From NCBI GenBank assembly GCA_021798195.1, contig JAJZYH010000013.1:1-45285 (forward strand): a stretch of DNA of 45,285 bases. Direction: 5' to 3'. Position 1 is the stretch's first letter. Every line of letters starts with the position of its first letter. This stretch comes from Thermoplasmata archaeon (GTDB taxonomy: Archaea; Thermoplasmatota; Thermoplasmata; Lutacidiplasmatales; UBA184). Shown here one piece after another: positions 31,528 to 38,917 of this stretch. The position numbers and the translations under genes are program-made. The notes beneath the pieces were generated by a model. It was not told the DNA's origin. It saw only the letters and a list, made by a program, of their open reading frames with translations, and ran no database searches.

Positions 31528-31762
31528 TCCCCCCGCCCACCGAGATGAGGGTCTCGGTGCTGCGGATGCCGGGGGTCCGACGGATCCGGTCCACCACCAC
31601 GTCGAGAGCCTCGCGCATGGCGGGCGCCTCCACGCGGACCAGGAGGTCGAACGGGCCCGTCACCGGCTGGACCTCCACGACCCGGGGGATCTCCTTCACG
31701 CGGCCCACCACATCGCGTAGGGTCCCTGCCTCGGTGGCGGCCAGCACGAAAAGCGTCTCCAT
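31490..31762 (-). CDS. Stand-alone Lrp/AsnC ligand-binding (RAM) domain protein
   Basis: A 90-residue protein with the alpha/beta effector domain of Lrp/AsnC regulators and no DNA-binding domain. METLFVLAATEAGTLRDVVG, EVQPVTGPFDLLVRVEAPAM and GIRSTETLISVGG follow the RAM pattern, with the PFDLLV strand and the glycine turn. Such single-domain proteins form rings that bind amino acids and may modulate full-length Lrp regulators. It converges on cbf5 with a 38-base overlap. Confidence 0.85.
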   Translation of the reverse strand: METLFVLAATEAGTLRDVVGRVKEIPRVVEVQPVTGPFDLLVRVEAPAMREALDVVVDRIRRTPGIRSTETLISVGGGIMRSARIPGAAR

Positions 31763-31972
31763 GGACGGGATTCCCGGGAGGCACGGGATGGGGACCAGCC
31801 GCTAAGAAGCCTGCGGGAAGGGGAGCTTTCAAATACCTGCTCCCGCGGGAGACCCACCCCCGCGGTCCTCTCCGGCGGAAGGGGCCCGGGAACGTACGAG
31901 GTCCCCTCGGGAACGGAGAAGACCGGACCTACGAGCCTTTTTGAGCCGTGCCCTGTTGGCTCGCGAAGGTCC

Positions 31973-33220
31973 ATGGACCTTACTTTTCGCGACACCCTCA
32001 CCCGCCGGACCCAGGTCCTCGCCGGCCGCAGGTCGGACCCCCTGGGGATGTACGTCTGTGGACCCACGGTGTACGCCCCCGCCCATGTGGGGCACGCGCG
32101 CACCTATCTCCTCTTCGACCATGTGAAGAGGTTCTTCCTCACGCAGGGGACCCGGGTCCACCACATCCAGAACGTCACCGACTTCGAGGACAAGATCACC
32201 CACCGGGCCGTGGCGCAGGGGCTTCCCTGGCGCACCTTGGCCCGCCGGGAGGAGCGCTCCTTCGCCCGGGACATGCGGGACCTGGGCATCCTTCCGGCCC
32301 GGGCCACGCCCCGCTCCAGCGACTACGTGGCCACCATGATCCGCGCGATCCGCCATCTGGAACGGCGCAGGATCGCCTACCGGAAGGGCCGAGCGGTGTA
32401 CTTCGACGCCTCGGCGGTCCCCCGTTTCCAGGACTTCGAGGTGGACGAGCTCCTGTCGGCCCACGCGGTCCCCGAGCCCGGGAACGATGCCCTCCCGGAG
32501 GCGGAGGACCCGCGGGATTTCGTCCTGTGGAAGCCCACGCGCCCCCCGTCCCCGGTCTGGACGAGCCCCTGGGGTCCGGGGATGCCGGGATGGCACCTCG
32601 AGTGCTTCGTGATGGCGAAGCATCACCTCCCGCTGCCCATGGACCTCCACGGGGGGGGCCTGGACCTCATCTTCCCCCACCACTACGCCGAGAACCTGGT
32701 CTCCCTGGCCATCCTGGGGAAGCCCTTCTCCCGGAACTTCCTCCACGAGGCGTTCGTCACCATGGGGGTCCGGAAGATGTCCAAGTCCCTGGGGAACCTG
32801 GTCCCCCTGGCCCAGGCCCTGCGGGACATCTCGCGGGGGGGGCTCCGGGCGTACCTCATGAGCCGGAACTACCAGGAGCCCCTCGAGTTCTTCTTCCCCG
32901 ACGCCTGCCGCTGGGACGAGATGTGGCGGGAGGACCAGAGGACCTTCCAGGGGCTCCTCTCCCCCCGGGACGGGACCGGATACCCCCTGGGGTCCCTCTC
33001 CGCCCGGCTCGCGGAGCTCCCCAAACTGGTGGGCCACAACCTGGGCATCCCCGAGGCCCTGGAATCGCTCCATGCCACCGCGGAGTCCATCCGGGCCTCC
33101 GGCCGGAGCGCGGTGCGGCCCGAGGACCGGCGGGAGTGCCGCCGCATCCTGCGCGCCGCGGGGGAGCTCCTGGGGATGGATCTTTTGCCCCCGCCGCCCG
33201 ACCGGCGCCGGGCCGCGTGA
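31973..33220 (+). CDS. cysS: Cysteinyl-tRNA synthetase
   Basis: A 415-residue class I synthetase charging tRNA-Cys. The HIGH box reads HVGH (residues 38-41) within MYVCGPTVYAPAHVGHARTY. KMSKS begins at K268. Zinc ligands match the E. coli set by spacing: C29, C211 (HLECF), H236 and E240; the usual FPHHENE is FPHHYAEN, which keeps a Glu four residues after the first His. The protein is about 45 residues shorter than bacterial CysRS, mostly in the C-terminal anticodon-binding helices. No clear TATA box at leaderless distance; CTTTTTGAG at 31936-31944 is the nearest AT-rich patch. Confidence 0.93.
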   Translation: MDLTFRDTLTRRTQVLAGRRSDPLGMYVCGPTVYAPAHVGHARTYLLFDHVKRFFLTQGTRVHHIQNVTDFEDKITHRAVAQGLPWRTLARREERSFARDMRDLGILPARATPRSSDYVATMIRAIRHLERRRIAYRKGRAVYFDASAVPRFQDFEVDELLSAHAVPEPGNDALPEAEDPRDFVLWKPTRPPSPVWTSPWGPGMPGWHLECFVMAKHHLPLPMDLHGGGLDLIFPHHYAENLVSLAILGKPFSRNFLHEAFVTMGVRKMSKSLGNLVPLAQALRDISRGGLRAYLMSRNYQEPLEFFFPDACRWDEMWREDQRTFQGLLSPRDGTGYPLGSLSARLAELPKLVGHNLGIPEALESLHATAESIRASGRSAVRPEDRRECRRILRAAGELLGMDLLPPPPDRRRAA

Positions 33221-33360
33221 ACCGAAGGGGAGAGCCCCGGAAGCGGGTCGGTGGGTGCCCAGTGGTCGGACTCCTCAGAGTGCGATAGGACAATCCCGGC
33301 CTCTGCCTCCGGGGGCGTCTGCGCGTGGCCCCTCCTGCACGGCGGATCCCCCCCGAACGA
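33221..33360. other. Spacer between cysS and the IS630 remnant
   Basis: No supported gene or fold; it precedes the degenerate transposase sequence. Confidence 0.4.
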
Positions 33361-33860
33361 CCCCAATTCGACAGCTGGGCCCGAGGCTCGAGGAGAAGAT
33401 CATCGATGCGGTGGGCACCGCCGCCAACCCCCCCGAGCGGAGTGTGGTCTACCGTGTCGATGAAAGGTCCCCGACCCAGGCGCTGGAGCGACCCCAGGCC
33501 CTCCTCCCGATGGCGAAGGACTGGCCTCCCGAGCGACGGACCCACGATCGTCGTCGGCACGGGACGGGGGACCTCTTTACCGCTCAGAATGTCCTCGACG
33601 GCAAGGCAATCACGGAGTCCCACGTGCAGCACCGACATCCAGAGATGTTGGCCCTCCGGAGCACACTCCACCGCCACGTCGACCCCCACTGGGCCGTCCG
33701 GGTCGTGCTCGACGACCTGAGCACCACGAGACCGAGCACGTTCCGCGGTGTTGCGACGGCACACGCGGTTCCAGCTCCACTTCGCCCCGACGGAGGCCCC
33801 GAAGAACCCGGGCTAGGTGCGGAAGATCCGCGCTCGCACTGCCGAGAGGAAAGCGATCTC
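33361..33860 (+). pseudogene. IS630-family transposase remnant
   Basis: The frame reads LEEKIIDAVGTAANPPERSV, then VDERSPTQALERPQALLPM, ERRTHDRRRHGTGDLFTAQN and VVLDDLSTTRP. These follow the IS630/Tc1-mariner DDE transposase order around the first Asp (VDEKSQIQALDR in intact members) and the second (VLDNY-TH). Identity then moves to the next frame near 33740-33760 (TRFQLHFAPTEA, normally RFHLHFTPT-ASWLN) and meets a TAG at 33815-33817. The third catalytic acid region is gone. No N-terminal HTH precedes it. It is a truncated, frameshifted relic. Confidence 0.72.
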
Positions 33861-33898
33861 CGGCGGCCGGATACCCTATCATCCGTTGGAGACGGACC
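33842..33898. repeat. Imperfect direct repeat, left copy
   Basis: Aligns without gaps to 34705-34761 (offset 863) at roughly 40 of 57 positions, including GGCCGG and ATCCGTTGGA. It overlaps the end of the IS630 remnant. The two copies bracket the toxin-antitoxin pair. Confidence 0.45.
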
Positions 33899-34003
33899 AC
33901 CAGGCTCCGTCAGCGCTCCACCTTCCCCCTTTGTTGAGGGGGTATTGCACCGAACAGGCGCCGCGACTAATCTCACGTGAGGGAGAGACGGAAGCTTTCA
34001 AGT

Positions 34004-34012
34004 ACATATTTT
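34004..34012 (+). promoter_or_regulatory. TATA box of the toxin-antitoxin operon
   Basis: ACATATTTT within a markedly AT-rich patch (33995-34025) stands about 26 bases before GTG 34034, predicting a leaderless transcript. Confidence 0.55.
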
Positions 34013-34033
34013 GTATTGTATTGTTGGTGAAGA

Positions 34034-34282
34034 GTGCTACCGTTCAATCCCGATGAAGTCCGCCTCGAGCCATCCAAGCATTTCCGGAATACCAAGATGC
34101 GAATGTGGAACTGGGACTTGCACGATGTCCGTGACGCACTGCGGGGGGCTCACCGGGTGGTCCAACGAGGTCGCTCGAAGTTGGAGGTTTGGACCCGGAA
34201 GGGGGGTTCCCGGAAGCTCGTCATCGTCTACTCTCCCGATGAGAAGATGGCCTTCATCGTCACAGGGACGGAGGGGGACTGA
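34034..34282 (+). CDS. DUF4258 protein, probable toxin of a TA pair
   Basis: An 82-residue protein. WNWDLHDVRDALRGAHRVVQ and VWTRKGGSRKLVIVYSPDEK then MAFIVTGTEGD match the DUF4258 pattern: a helix with R-W-x-V-xx-L, then a beta hairpin carrying K-x-V-I-V-Y and ending in a V-T-G strand. Members of this family resemble RelE/MqsR-type RNases and are usually followed by a YgiT-type zinc-finger antitoxin, as here. Start is the GTG at 34034 at leaderless distance from the TATA box; internal ATG codons at 34097 and 34103 would cut into the fold. Base composition is more AT-rich than flanking genes, hinting at transfer. Confidence 0.7.
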   Translation: MLPFNPDEVRLEPSKHFRNTKMRMWNWDLHDVRDALRGAHRVVQRGRSKLEVWTRKGGSRKLVIVYSPDEKMAFIVTGTEGD

Positions 34283-34285
34283 ACC

Positions 34286-34627
34286 ATGAAATGCCCAAGT
34301 TGTGGGAAGGGAGAGCTCGCAGTGGCAGACGACATTCTTTCCGAGATCGAAGGAATCACATTTGTCGAGAGGGGACACCGGTGCCAAGCCTGCGGGGAGG
34401 AATTCATCGACCAGGAAGACAGCGATCGGACAGTCAAGGTGGCCCGGAAGCTTGGCATCTGGGGAGAGCCCCTCAAGTTACAGCGCAAGCTTTCTCATAG
34501 CGGAAGGGGGTTAGTACTCCGGATACCCGAAGACCTTCGGAAGAGCATGGGGCTGAAGGGGTCGGAAACTGTCTCGCTCTCGAAGATTGGCAAGTCAAAG
34601 GTCTTGATCGAAGTGCAAACCACGTAG
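34286..34627 (+). CDS. YgiT-type zinc finger plus AbrB-like antitoxin
   Basis: A 113-residue protein. The zinc finger uses C3-x2-C6 (MKCPSCGKGEL) and C33-x2-C36 (HRCQACGEEFID), as in MqsA/YgiT antitoxins. The C-terminal part (about residues 65-113) looks like an AbrB/SpoVT swapped-hairpin DNA-binding domain: RGLVLRIPEDLRKSMGLKGS and ETVSLSKIGKSKVLIEV. MqsA proper uses an HTH domain instead, so this is a YgiT-AbrB fusion. It starts 3 bases after the DUF4258 stop. The role would be to neutralise the toxin and autoregulate the operon; that is inferred from family and order. Confidence 0.75.
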   Translation: MKCPSCGKGELAVADDILSEIEGITFVERGHRCQACGEEFIDQEDSDRTVKVARKLGIWGEPLKLQRKLSHSGRGLVLRIPEDLRKSMGLKGSETVSLSKIGKSKVLIEVQTT

Positions 34628-34704
34628 AGGAGGTCCCTATCTGCCATGGTCTTCAGCGACTCGCTTCCTTGGCCCAACCCCCTGCCCCAAAGTGTAGTTT
34701 GCGA

Positions 34705-34761
34705 GCGAGGGGACGGCGGCCTCCGTCGGCCGGTTACTATCGCATCCGTTGGAACCGGCCC
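34705..34761. repeat. Imperfect direct repeat, right copy
   Basis: Partner of 33842-33898. It lies after the antitoxin gene and ends next to the thiolase stop codon. Confidence 0.45.
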
Positions 34762-34762
34762 G

Positions 34763-35962
34763 CTACGCCGGGGGCTCCGGGGACTCCACCAGCATGGAGG
34801 TCCCGTTCCCGCCCCCCATGCATAGGGTGGCGAGCCCCCGGTGCACCTTCCTCCGGCGCATCTCGTGGACCAGGGTGACCACGATGCGGGCACCGGAGCA
34901 TCCGATGGGGTGACCCAGGGCCACCGCGCCGCCGTTCACGTTGAACCGTTCGTCCGGGATCTTGAGCTCCCGTGCCACCGCGATGGAGGCGGTGGAGAAC
35001 GCCTCGTTGTGCTCCACCAGATCGATCTCCTCGATGGAGAGCTTCGCCCGGGCCAGGTGCTCCCGGACGGTGGGGATGGGGGCCTCCATGACCCGGGAGG
35101 GGGCCACCCCGCCGGTGTGGTAGGAATGGATCCACGCGAGGGGGCCGAGGTTGAGCTCCCGCACCTTGGCCTCGCTGGCGAGCACCACCGCCGCGGCCCC
35201 GTCGGAGAGGGAGGAGGAGTTGCCGGCGGTGAGCACCCCGTCGGGCCGGAAGGAGGGCTTGAGCGCGGCCAGCTTCTCGAGGTTCGTGTCGGGTCGGGGA
35301 CCCTCGTCATGGTCCATGTCCCCCTTCCCGGTGATGGTGCCCGGGACGGGCACGATCTCGGGCTTGAAGAGCCCGCCCCGGACCGCCCGCACCGCCCGCT
35401 CATGGCTGCGCAGCGCGAACTGGTCCGCCTCCGCGCGGGTGATGCCGTAGCGCCGGGCCACGTCCTCCCCCGTCATCCCCATGTGCTCGTGATCGTAGGC
35501 GTCCAGGAGAGAGTCCTGGAGCATCGCGTCGACCAACTTCACGTCGCCGTACCGCACCCCGTCGCGCAGGTTGGGGACCAGGTACGGGGCCAGGTCCATG
35601 CTCTCCATCCCTCCGGCCAGCACGAGGTCCTGGTCCCCGGCGCGGATGCTGCTCGCGGCCATCATGATCGCCTTCATCCCCGAGCCGCAGACCTTGTTGA
35701 CGGTCACGCCCCCCCGGGTCTCGGGGATCCCCGAGCCCAGGAGGACCTGCCGGGCCGGATTCTGGCCGAGGCCGGCCTGGATGCAGCATCCGAAGATCAC
35801 CTCCTCGATCTGGGAGGGGCCCACCCGGGCCCGCTTCATGGCCTCCTGGGCCGCGATCCTCCCCAGGGTCACCGCGGGTACCCGGGAGAGGGTCCCGCGG
35901 AATTTCCCCAGGGGCGTCCGAACGGCTCCCACGATGGCGACACGCGCGGATGTGACTGGCAT
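34763..35962 (-). CDS. Acetyl-CoA C-acetyltransferase (thiolase), catalytically intact
   Basis: A 399-residue biosynthetic-type thiolase. The nucleophile is C92 in NKVCGSGMKA; the GHP histidine is in NGGAVALGHPIG; the second cysteine is in LCMGGGNG near the end. AGNSSSLSDGAAAVVLAS and EHNEAFS complete the active-site loops. It interconverts two acetyl-CoA with acetoacetyl-CoA. It is single-gene, far from the HMG-CoA cluster, but is the only thiolase in this window with a full active site, so it may feed HMGS. ATG 35962 is chosen over GTG 35974 because a TATA box at 35985-35993 is at leaderless distance. Confidence 0.93.
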   Translation of the reverse strand: MPVTSARVAIVGAVRTPLGKFRGTLSRVPAVTLGRIAAQEAMKRARVGPSQIEEVIFGCCIQAGLGQNPARQVLLGSGIPETRGGVTVNKVCGSGMKAIMMAASSIRAGDQDLVLAGGMESMDLAPYLVPNLRDGVRYGDVKLVDAMLQDSLLDAYDHEHMGMTGEDVARRYGITRAEADQFALRSHERAVRAVRGGLFKPEIVPVPGTITGKGDMDHDEGPRPDTNLEKLAALKPSFRPDGVLTAGNSSSLSDGAAAVVLASEAKVRELNLGPLAWIHSYHTGGVAPSRVMEAPIPTVREHLARAKLSIEEIDLVEHNEAFSTASIAVARELKIPDERFNVNGGAVALGHPIGCSGARIVVTLVHEMRRRKVHRGLATLCMGGGNGTSMLVESPEPPA

Positions 35963-35984
35963 GGGAGGTCCCACGCGCGGCCGG

Positions 35985-35993
35985 GAATATAAG
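35985..35993 (-). promoter_or_regulatory. TATA box of the thiolase gene
   Basis: CTTATATTC on the minus strand centred 27 bases before ATG 35962; indicates a leaderless transcript. Confidence 0.6.
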
Positions 35994-36052
35994 CCGACGG
36001 CGACGGGATCGGGCGGCGGATGCCGCCGACCGCCGGAGGGGCCCCCGACGGA

Positions 36053-36790
36053 TCAGTCCTCTTCCACCCGGGGCGCGAGGAGGAAGCGCGCATCCCCCCG
36101 CCCTCCGGCGAAGGAGAACTCCAGCTTCAGCGGATACTCGTTCCCCACGAAGATGGTGACCTCCTCGGCGCTGGAGATGGACTTCACCATGCTGGAGAAG
36201 AAGTCCAGGGGATACATGCTCTTCACCGTCTCCTTCGCCTCCAGAAGGGTCAGTTCGGACTTGGGGATCTTGAGGTCCAGGCGGTCGTTCTCCCCCTCCG
36301 AATGCATCGAGAAGAATTCCGGATCCAGGGTGAGGGTCACGTGGTCGCTGATGGACTCCGATCCCCGAATGCCCTGGCGCAGCTCGTCGGTCTTGAGGAC
36401 CACCTTGCCGGGAGGGTTCACGTTGGGGACCTTGGGATCGGTGATCCCGGCGGGATCCACCACTCCCATATGCCGGACGATCTTCCCCACGCTCACCTCG
36501 AGCTTCCCCTTTCCCCCGTCATACGCCAGGTTGAGGAGGTCCCCGGGCTTCGACAGGCGCAGGACGTCCTTGATCTTCTCCACGTCGATGCCGATCTCGG
36601 TGGAATCCCCCGTGAACTCCTCGAAGCCGGTCTTCTTGAGGTTCAGCACGAGCATGGCCACGTGGGAGGGGTCCACGGCCTTCACCTCGATCCCGTCCAC
36701 GGACACCTGGAGCTTCGTCTCGGTCACCAGCGTGCTCACCACATCCACCAGTTCCCGAAGGACCTCCATCTTGACTCGGGCCTTGAACAT
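36053..36790 (-). CDS. pcn: DNA polymerase sliding clamp (PCNA)
   Basis: A 245-residue PCNA, the ring that tethers DNA polymerases and repair enzymes. MFKARVKMEVLRELVDVVST, VDGIEVKAVDPSHVAMLVLN and IDVEKIKDVLRLSKPGDLLN are characteristic of the first domain; VVLKTDELRQGI and YPLDFFSSMVKSISSAEEVT of the second. Length is that of other archaeal PCNAs. The frame is open further upstream, but this ATG gives the family start and follows the TATA element at 36827-36836 by about 40 bases. Divergent from alaX. Confidence 0.95.
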   Translation of the reverse strand: MFKARVKMEVLRELVDVVSTLVTETKLQVSVDGIEVKAVDPSHVAMLVLNLKKTGFEEFTGDSTEIGIDVEKIKDVLRLSKPGDLLNLAYDGGKGKLEVSVGKIVRHMGVVDPAGITDPKVPNVNPPGKVVLKTDELRQGIRGSESISDHVTLTLDPEFFSMHSEGENDRLDLKIPKSELTLLEAKETVKSMYPLDFFSSMVKSISSAEEVTIFVGNEYPLKLEFSFAGGRGDARFLLAPRVEED

Positions 36791-36826
36791 CGATTCCGCC
36801 TCGCGCGGGCTCCCACACCCGGGGGG

Positions 36827-36836
36827 CATTTTAACA
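36827..36836. promoter_or_regulatory. AT-rich TATA element shared by divergent PCNA and alaX genes
   Basis: CATTTTAACA is the only AT-rich motif between starts 74 bases apart. Read leftward (TGTTAAAATG) it suits PCNA with a leader of about 14 bases; read rightward it is about 32 bases before the alaX ATG. Confidence 0.45.
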
Positions 36837-36863
36837 CTATGGTGGCCCGCGGAGCCCTCCGGG

Positions 36864-37691
36864 ATGGCCACGACCTCCCCCGGGGGCGCCAAGGCTTTCT
36901 CGCGGGGATTCCTCCCCCTTCCCGTGATCCCGGCCCCGCCCCCCGAGGAAGCCCTCCATCTCGGGTCCATCGAGGACGCGTACCGGAAGGAGTTCGACGC
37001 CACGGTGGTGGCCATCCCTCCGGGGGCGGTGGGGCTGGACCGCACCCTCTTCTACGCCGAGGGCGGAGGACAGGAATCGGATCGCGGGACCCTTGTGGGC
37101 CCCGGGGGGGCGGACTTTCGGGTGGTCCGGGTGGAACGGAGGGGGGGACGGACCCTCCACTACCTGGCCCAGAGAGGGAGCGCGCACCTCCAGCCGGGGG
37201 ACCCGGTCCACGGGATCCTGGACTGGGGGCGGAGGCACACCCACATGAGGCTCCACACCGGCCAGCATCTCCTCTCCGCGCTCCTGTTCCAGCAGTTCGG
37301 CATTCGGACCCTGCGGGCCCGCATGGCGGGGATCGAGGGCGTCCTGGAGCTTGAGTCGCCGCTCCGGGCGCCGGACGTCCTTTCCCGGCTGGAACAGGAG
37401 GCCAATGAGAGGTACTTCTCCCGGCCGGTCCCGGTGCGGGTGGCGTTCGTTTCCCCGGAGGAGTTCGCCCGTCGGCCGGGCCGGAGCAACGCGGGCCGGT
37501 TGCCCCGGGGACTCACCCAGATCCGCCTCATCCTCATCGAGGGCGTGGACGAGTGCCCGTGCGGGGGCACCCATGTCCGAAAGACCGGGGAGGTCGGGCC
37601 GGTGCGGCTCCTCGATCCGGTGGACCCCGCGCCGGGAGGATCCCGCCAGCTGAAGTTCCGGCTCCGGTCGGGCCCCTCGACGGATCAGTGA
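36864..37691 (+). CDS. alaX: Alanyl-tRNA editing protein AlaX
   Basis: A 275-residue free-standing editing domain homologous to that of AlaRS, removing Ser or Gly wrongly attached to tRNA-Ala. Zinc-site motifs are HTGQH (H131 and H135) and CGGTH (C233 and H237). FYAEGGGQESDRGTLVG near residue 60 is the beta-barrel start that marks AlaX-M/L types. The length exceeds AlaX-M (about 215-240) by an N-terminal extension of about 30 residues. The frame is open far upstream across the PCNA gene; that part is shadow. It ends 7 bases inside the convergent GNAT gene. Confidence 0.9.
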   Translation: MATTSPGGAKAFSRGFLPLPVIPAPPPEEALHLGSIEDAYRKEFDATVVAIPPGAVGLDRTLFYAEGGGQESDRGTLVGPGGADFRVVRVERRGGRTLHYLAQRGSAHLQPGDPVHGILDWGRRHTHMRLHTGQHLLSALLFQQFGIRTLRARMAGIEGVLELESPLRAPDVLSRLEQEANERYFSRPVPVRVAFVSPEEFARRPGRSNAGRLPRGLTQIRLILIEGVDECPCGGTHVRKTGEVGPVRLLDPVDPAPGGSRQLKFRLRSGPSTDQ

Positions 37692-38266
37692 CCCGGGTCC
37701 CCGGACCACTCGGAGCGGGTGCGCCCGAAGACCGCCACGTCGTGCCAGGTCCCGTGGTGGAAGAGGGCCCGTCGGAGGGTCCCTTCCCGGCGAAACCCGA
37801 GCTTCTCCAGGAGCCGCACCGAGGCAGGGTTCTCCACGTCCGTGGTGGCCCCCACCCGCTCCAGCATGCGGTGGGAGAACAGGTAGTCCACCAGGAGCTC
37901 CACCGCCTCGCTCCCCAGTCCCTGCCCCCTCTGGTCCCGGAGGGTGATGGCGTACCAGACGTCCATCGTGTCCAGCGCCCGGTAGGACGAGAAGTACCCC
38001 ACCACGCCGATGGGGACGTCCTCCGGCTTCCGGAGCATGAGAAAACGCGGCGCCAGGGAGAGATCGTCCTCGGGAGCATGGTGGAGAGCCTCCTCGAGGG
38101 CCCGGTAGCTCTCCACCTCGAACCGGTCCCACGGTGCGATGGCTTCCGGGTCGTTGAGCCATCGGAACAGAAGGGAGAGGTCGCCCGGCTCGGGCGGGCG
38201 CAGGCGGATCCGGGGTCCCTCGAGGGTCCCCCGGCGGGGGATCGGGAGATGGGCCGGATCCGCCAT
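37685..38266 (-). CDS. GNAT N-acetyltransferase, RimJ/RimL-like
   Basis: A 193-residue acetyltransferase. IRLRPPEPGDLSLLFRWLND opens the fold, IGVVGYFSSY and DVWYAITLRDQRGQGLGSEA give the acetyl-CoA-binding RGQGLG loop, and NPASVRLLEKLGFRREGTLR is the classic GNAT ending. RimJ/RimL-like enzymes acetylate N-termini of proteins, including ribosomal ones, or small amines. ATG 38266 has a strong GAGGAGG at 7-base spacing that overlaps the end of the upstream winged-helix gene, so they form one operon. Confidence 0.87.
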   Translation of the reverse strand: MADPAHLPIPRRGTLEGPRIRLRPPEPGDLSLLFRWLNDPEAIAPWDRFEVESYRALEEALHHAPEDDLSLAPRFLMLRKPEDVPIGVVGYFSSYRALDTMDVWYAITLRDQRGQGLGSEAVELLVDYLFSHRMLERVGATTDVENPASVRLLEKLGFRREGTLRRALFHHGTWHDVAVFGRTRSEWSGDPGH

Positions 38267-38267
38267 C

Positions 38268-38633
38268 TCAAACCTCCTCGCCGCAGGACTCACTGGTGAG
38301 GAGCCCGATGGCCCTCTGTCGCCCCAGGGGCGTCAGGACGTAGACCGTCTTGGGCTCGCTATAGCCCACCACGTACTGGGATCTCCGGGCGATGAGGTGG
38401 GCCGCTTCGAGGGAGACCACCACGTGCTTCAGCACCGATCCCTCGTGCTGGGCGAACGCGCGCTGAAGCCCGATCTCCGTGGTGGACTTGTCCGCCTCGA
38501 ACCGGGTCCCGTAGGCGTGGTGGGCCAAGAGATGGAGAAGGACCTGGTCTTCCAGGGGGGGCGGGACGGGCAGGGGAACCCCCGGGGGCACGGTGCCCGC
38601 ATCCTCCTCCGGAGAGACCGATCGGTCCGTCAA
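38268..38633 (-). CDS. Winged-helix protein, unknown target
   Basis: About 121 residues from TTG 38633, or 107 from GTG 38591. A proline-rich start (VPPGVPLPVPPPLE) leads to a winged-helix core: LLHLLAHHAYGTRFEADKST, TEIGLQRAF, EGSVLKHVVVSLEAAHLIAR and RSQYVVGY...TVYVLTPLGRQRA, the last being the wing and a MarR/ArsR-like C-terminal helix. It lies between the 75-residue protein and the GNAT gene; its stop is one base from the GNAT start. It probably binds DNA and may control this operon or the divergent epimerase. Confidence 0.6.
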   Translation of the reverse strand: MTDRSVSPEEDAGTVPPGVPLPVPPPLEDQVLLHLLAHHAYGTRFEADKSTTEIGLQRAFAQHEGSVLKHVVVSLEAAHLIARRSQYVVGYSEPKTVYVLTPLGRQRAIGLLTSESCGEEV

Positions 38634-38647
38634 TTCCGGAAACCCTC

Positions 38648-38872
38648 TCAGGTCACGGAACTCACTTCGTAGTTGACCTGGAGGCCCTTGAGCCGCGCAT
38701 GCATCTGGGAGATCAGCTTGAGGATCTCCGGGAGACCCACCCGGTCCGGCCACTTGTAGACAAAGTCGTTGATGCCGATGGACTCCTCGAACCCGAGTTC
38801 CCGCATCACCGCGATCACCTGCTGCGGCCCCGCACCCTCCGAACTGAAGATCACGCGCACGTACGTCCGCAT
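38648..38872 (-). CDS. Small 75-residue alpha/beta protein of unknown function
   Basis: MRTYVRVIFSSEGAGPQQVI, AVMRELGFEESIGINDFVYK and LPEILKLISQMHARLKGLQV suggest a beta-alpha-beta-alpha-beta fold of ferredoxin-like type, with no cysteine or metal motif. Family not recognised. Start 38872 fits a TATA box at 38918-38927 with a leader of about 20 bases; ATG 38914 would lie upstream of the predicted transcript start. It heads an operon with the winged-helix and GNAT genes. Confidence 0.6.
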   Translation of the reverse strand: MRTYVRVIFSSEGAGPQQVIAVMRELGFEESIGINDFVYKWPDRVGLPEILKLISQMHARLKGLQVNYEVSSVT

Positions 38873-38917
38873 TTCCAGGCCCCTTGCCCGTGAGCCTTCT
38901 ACTAGGGCACCCATGGG

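Noticed and set aside
33072-33360. Upstream part of the frame carrying the IS630 remnant
   Set aside because: It is antisense-like sequence over the cysS 3' end with no transposase similarity.
35571-36863. Upstream part of the long frame that contains alaX
   Set aside because: Antisense to thiolase and PCNA; AlaX family similarity begins only after 36864.
38873-38914. Longer start (ATG 38914) for the 75-residue protein
   Set aside because: It lies upstream of the transcript start predicted from the TATA box at 38918-38927.
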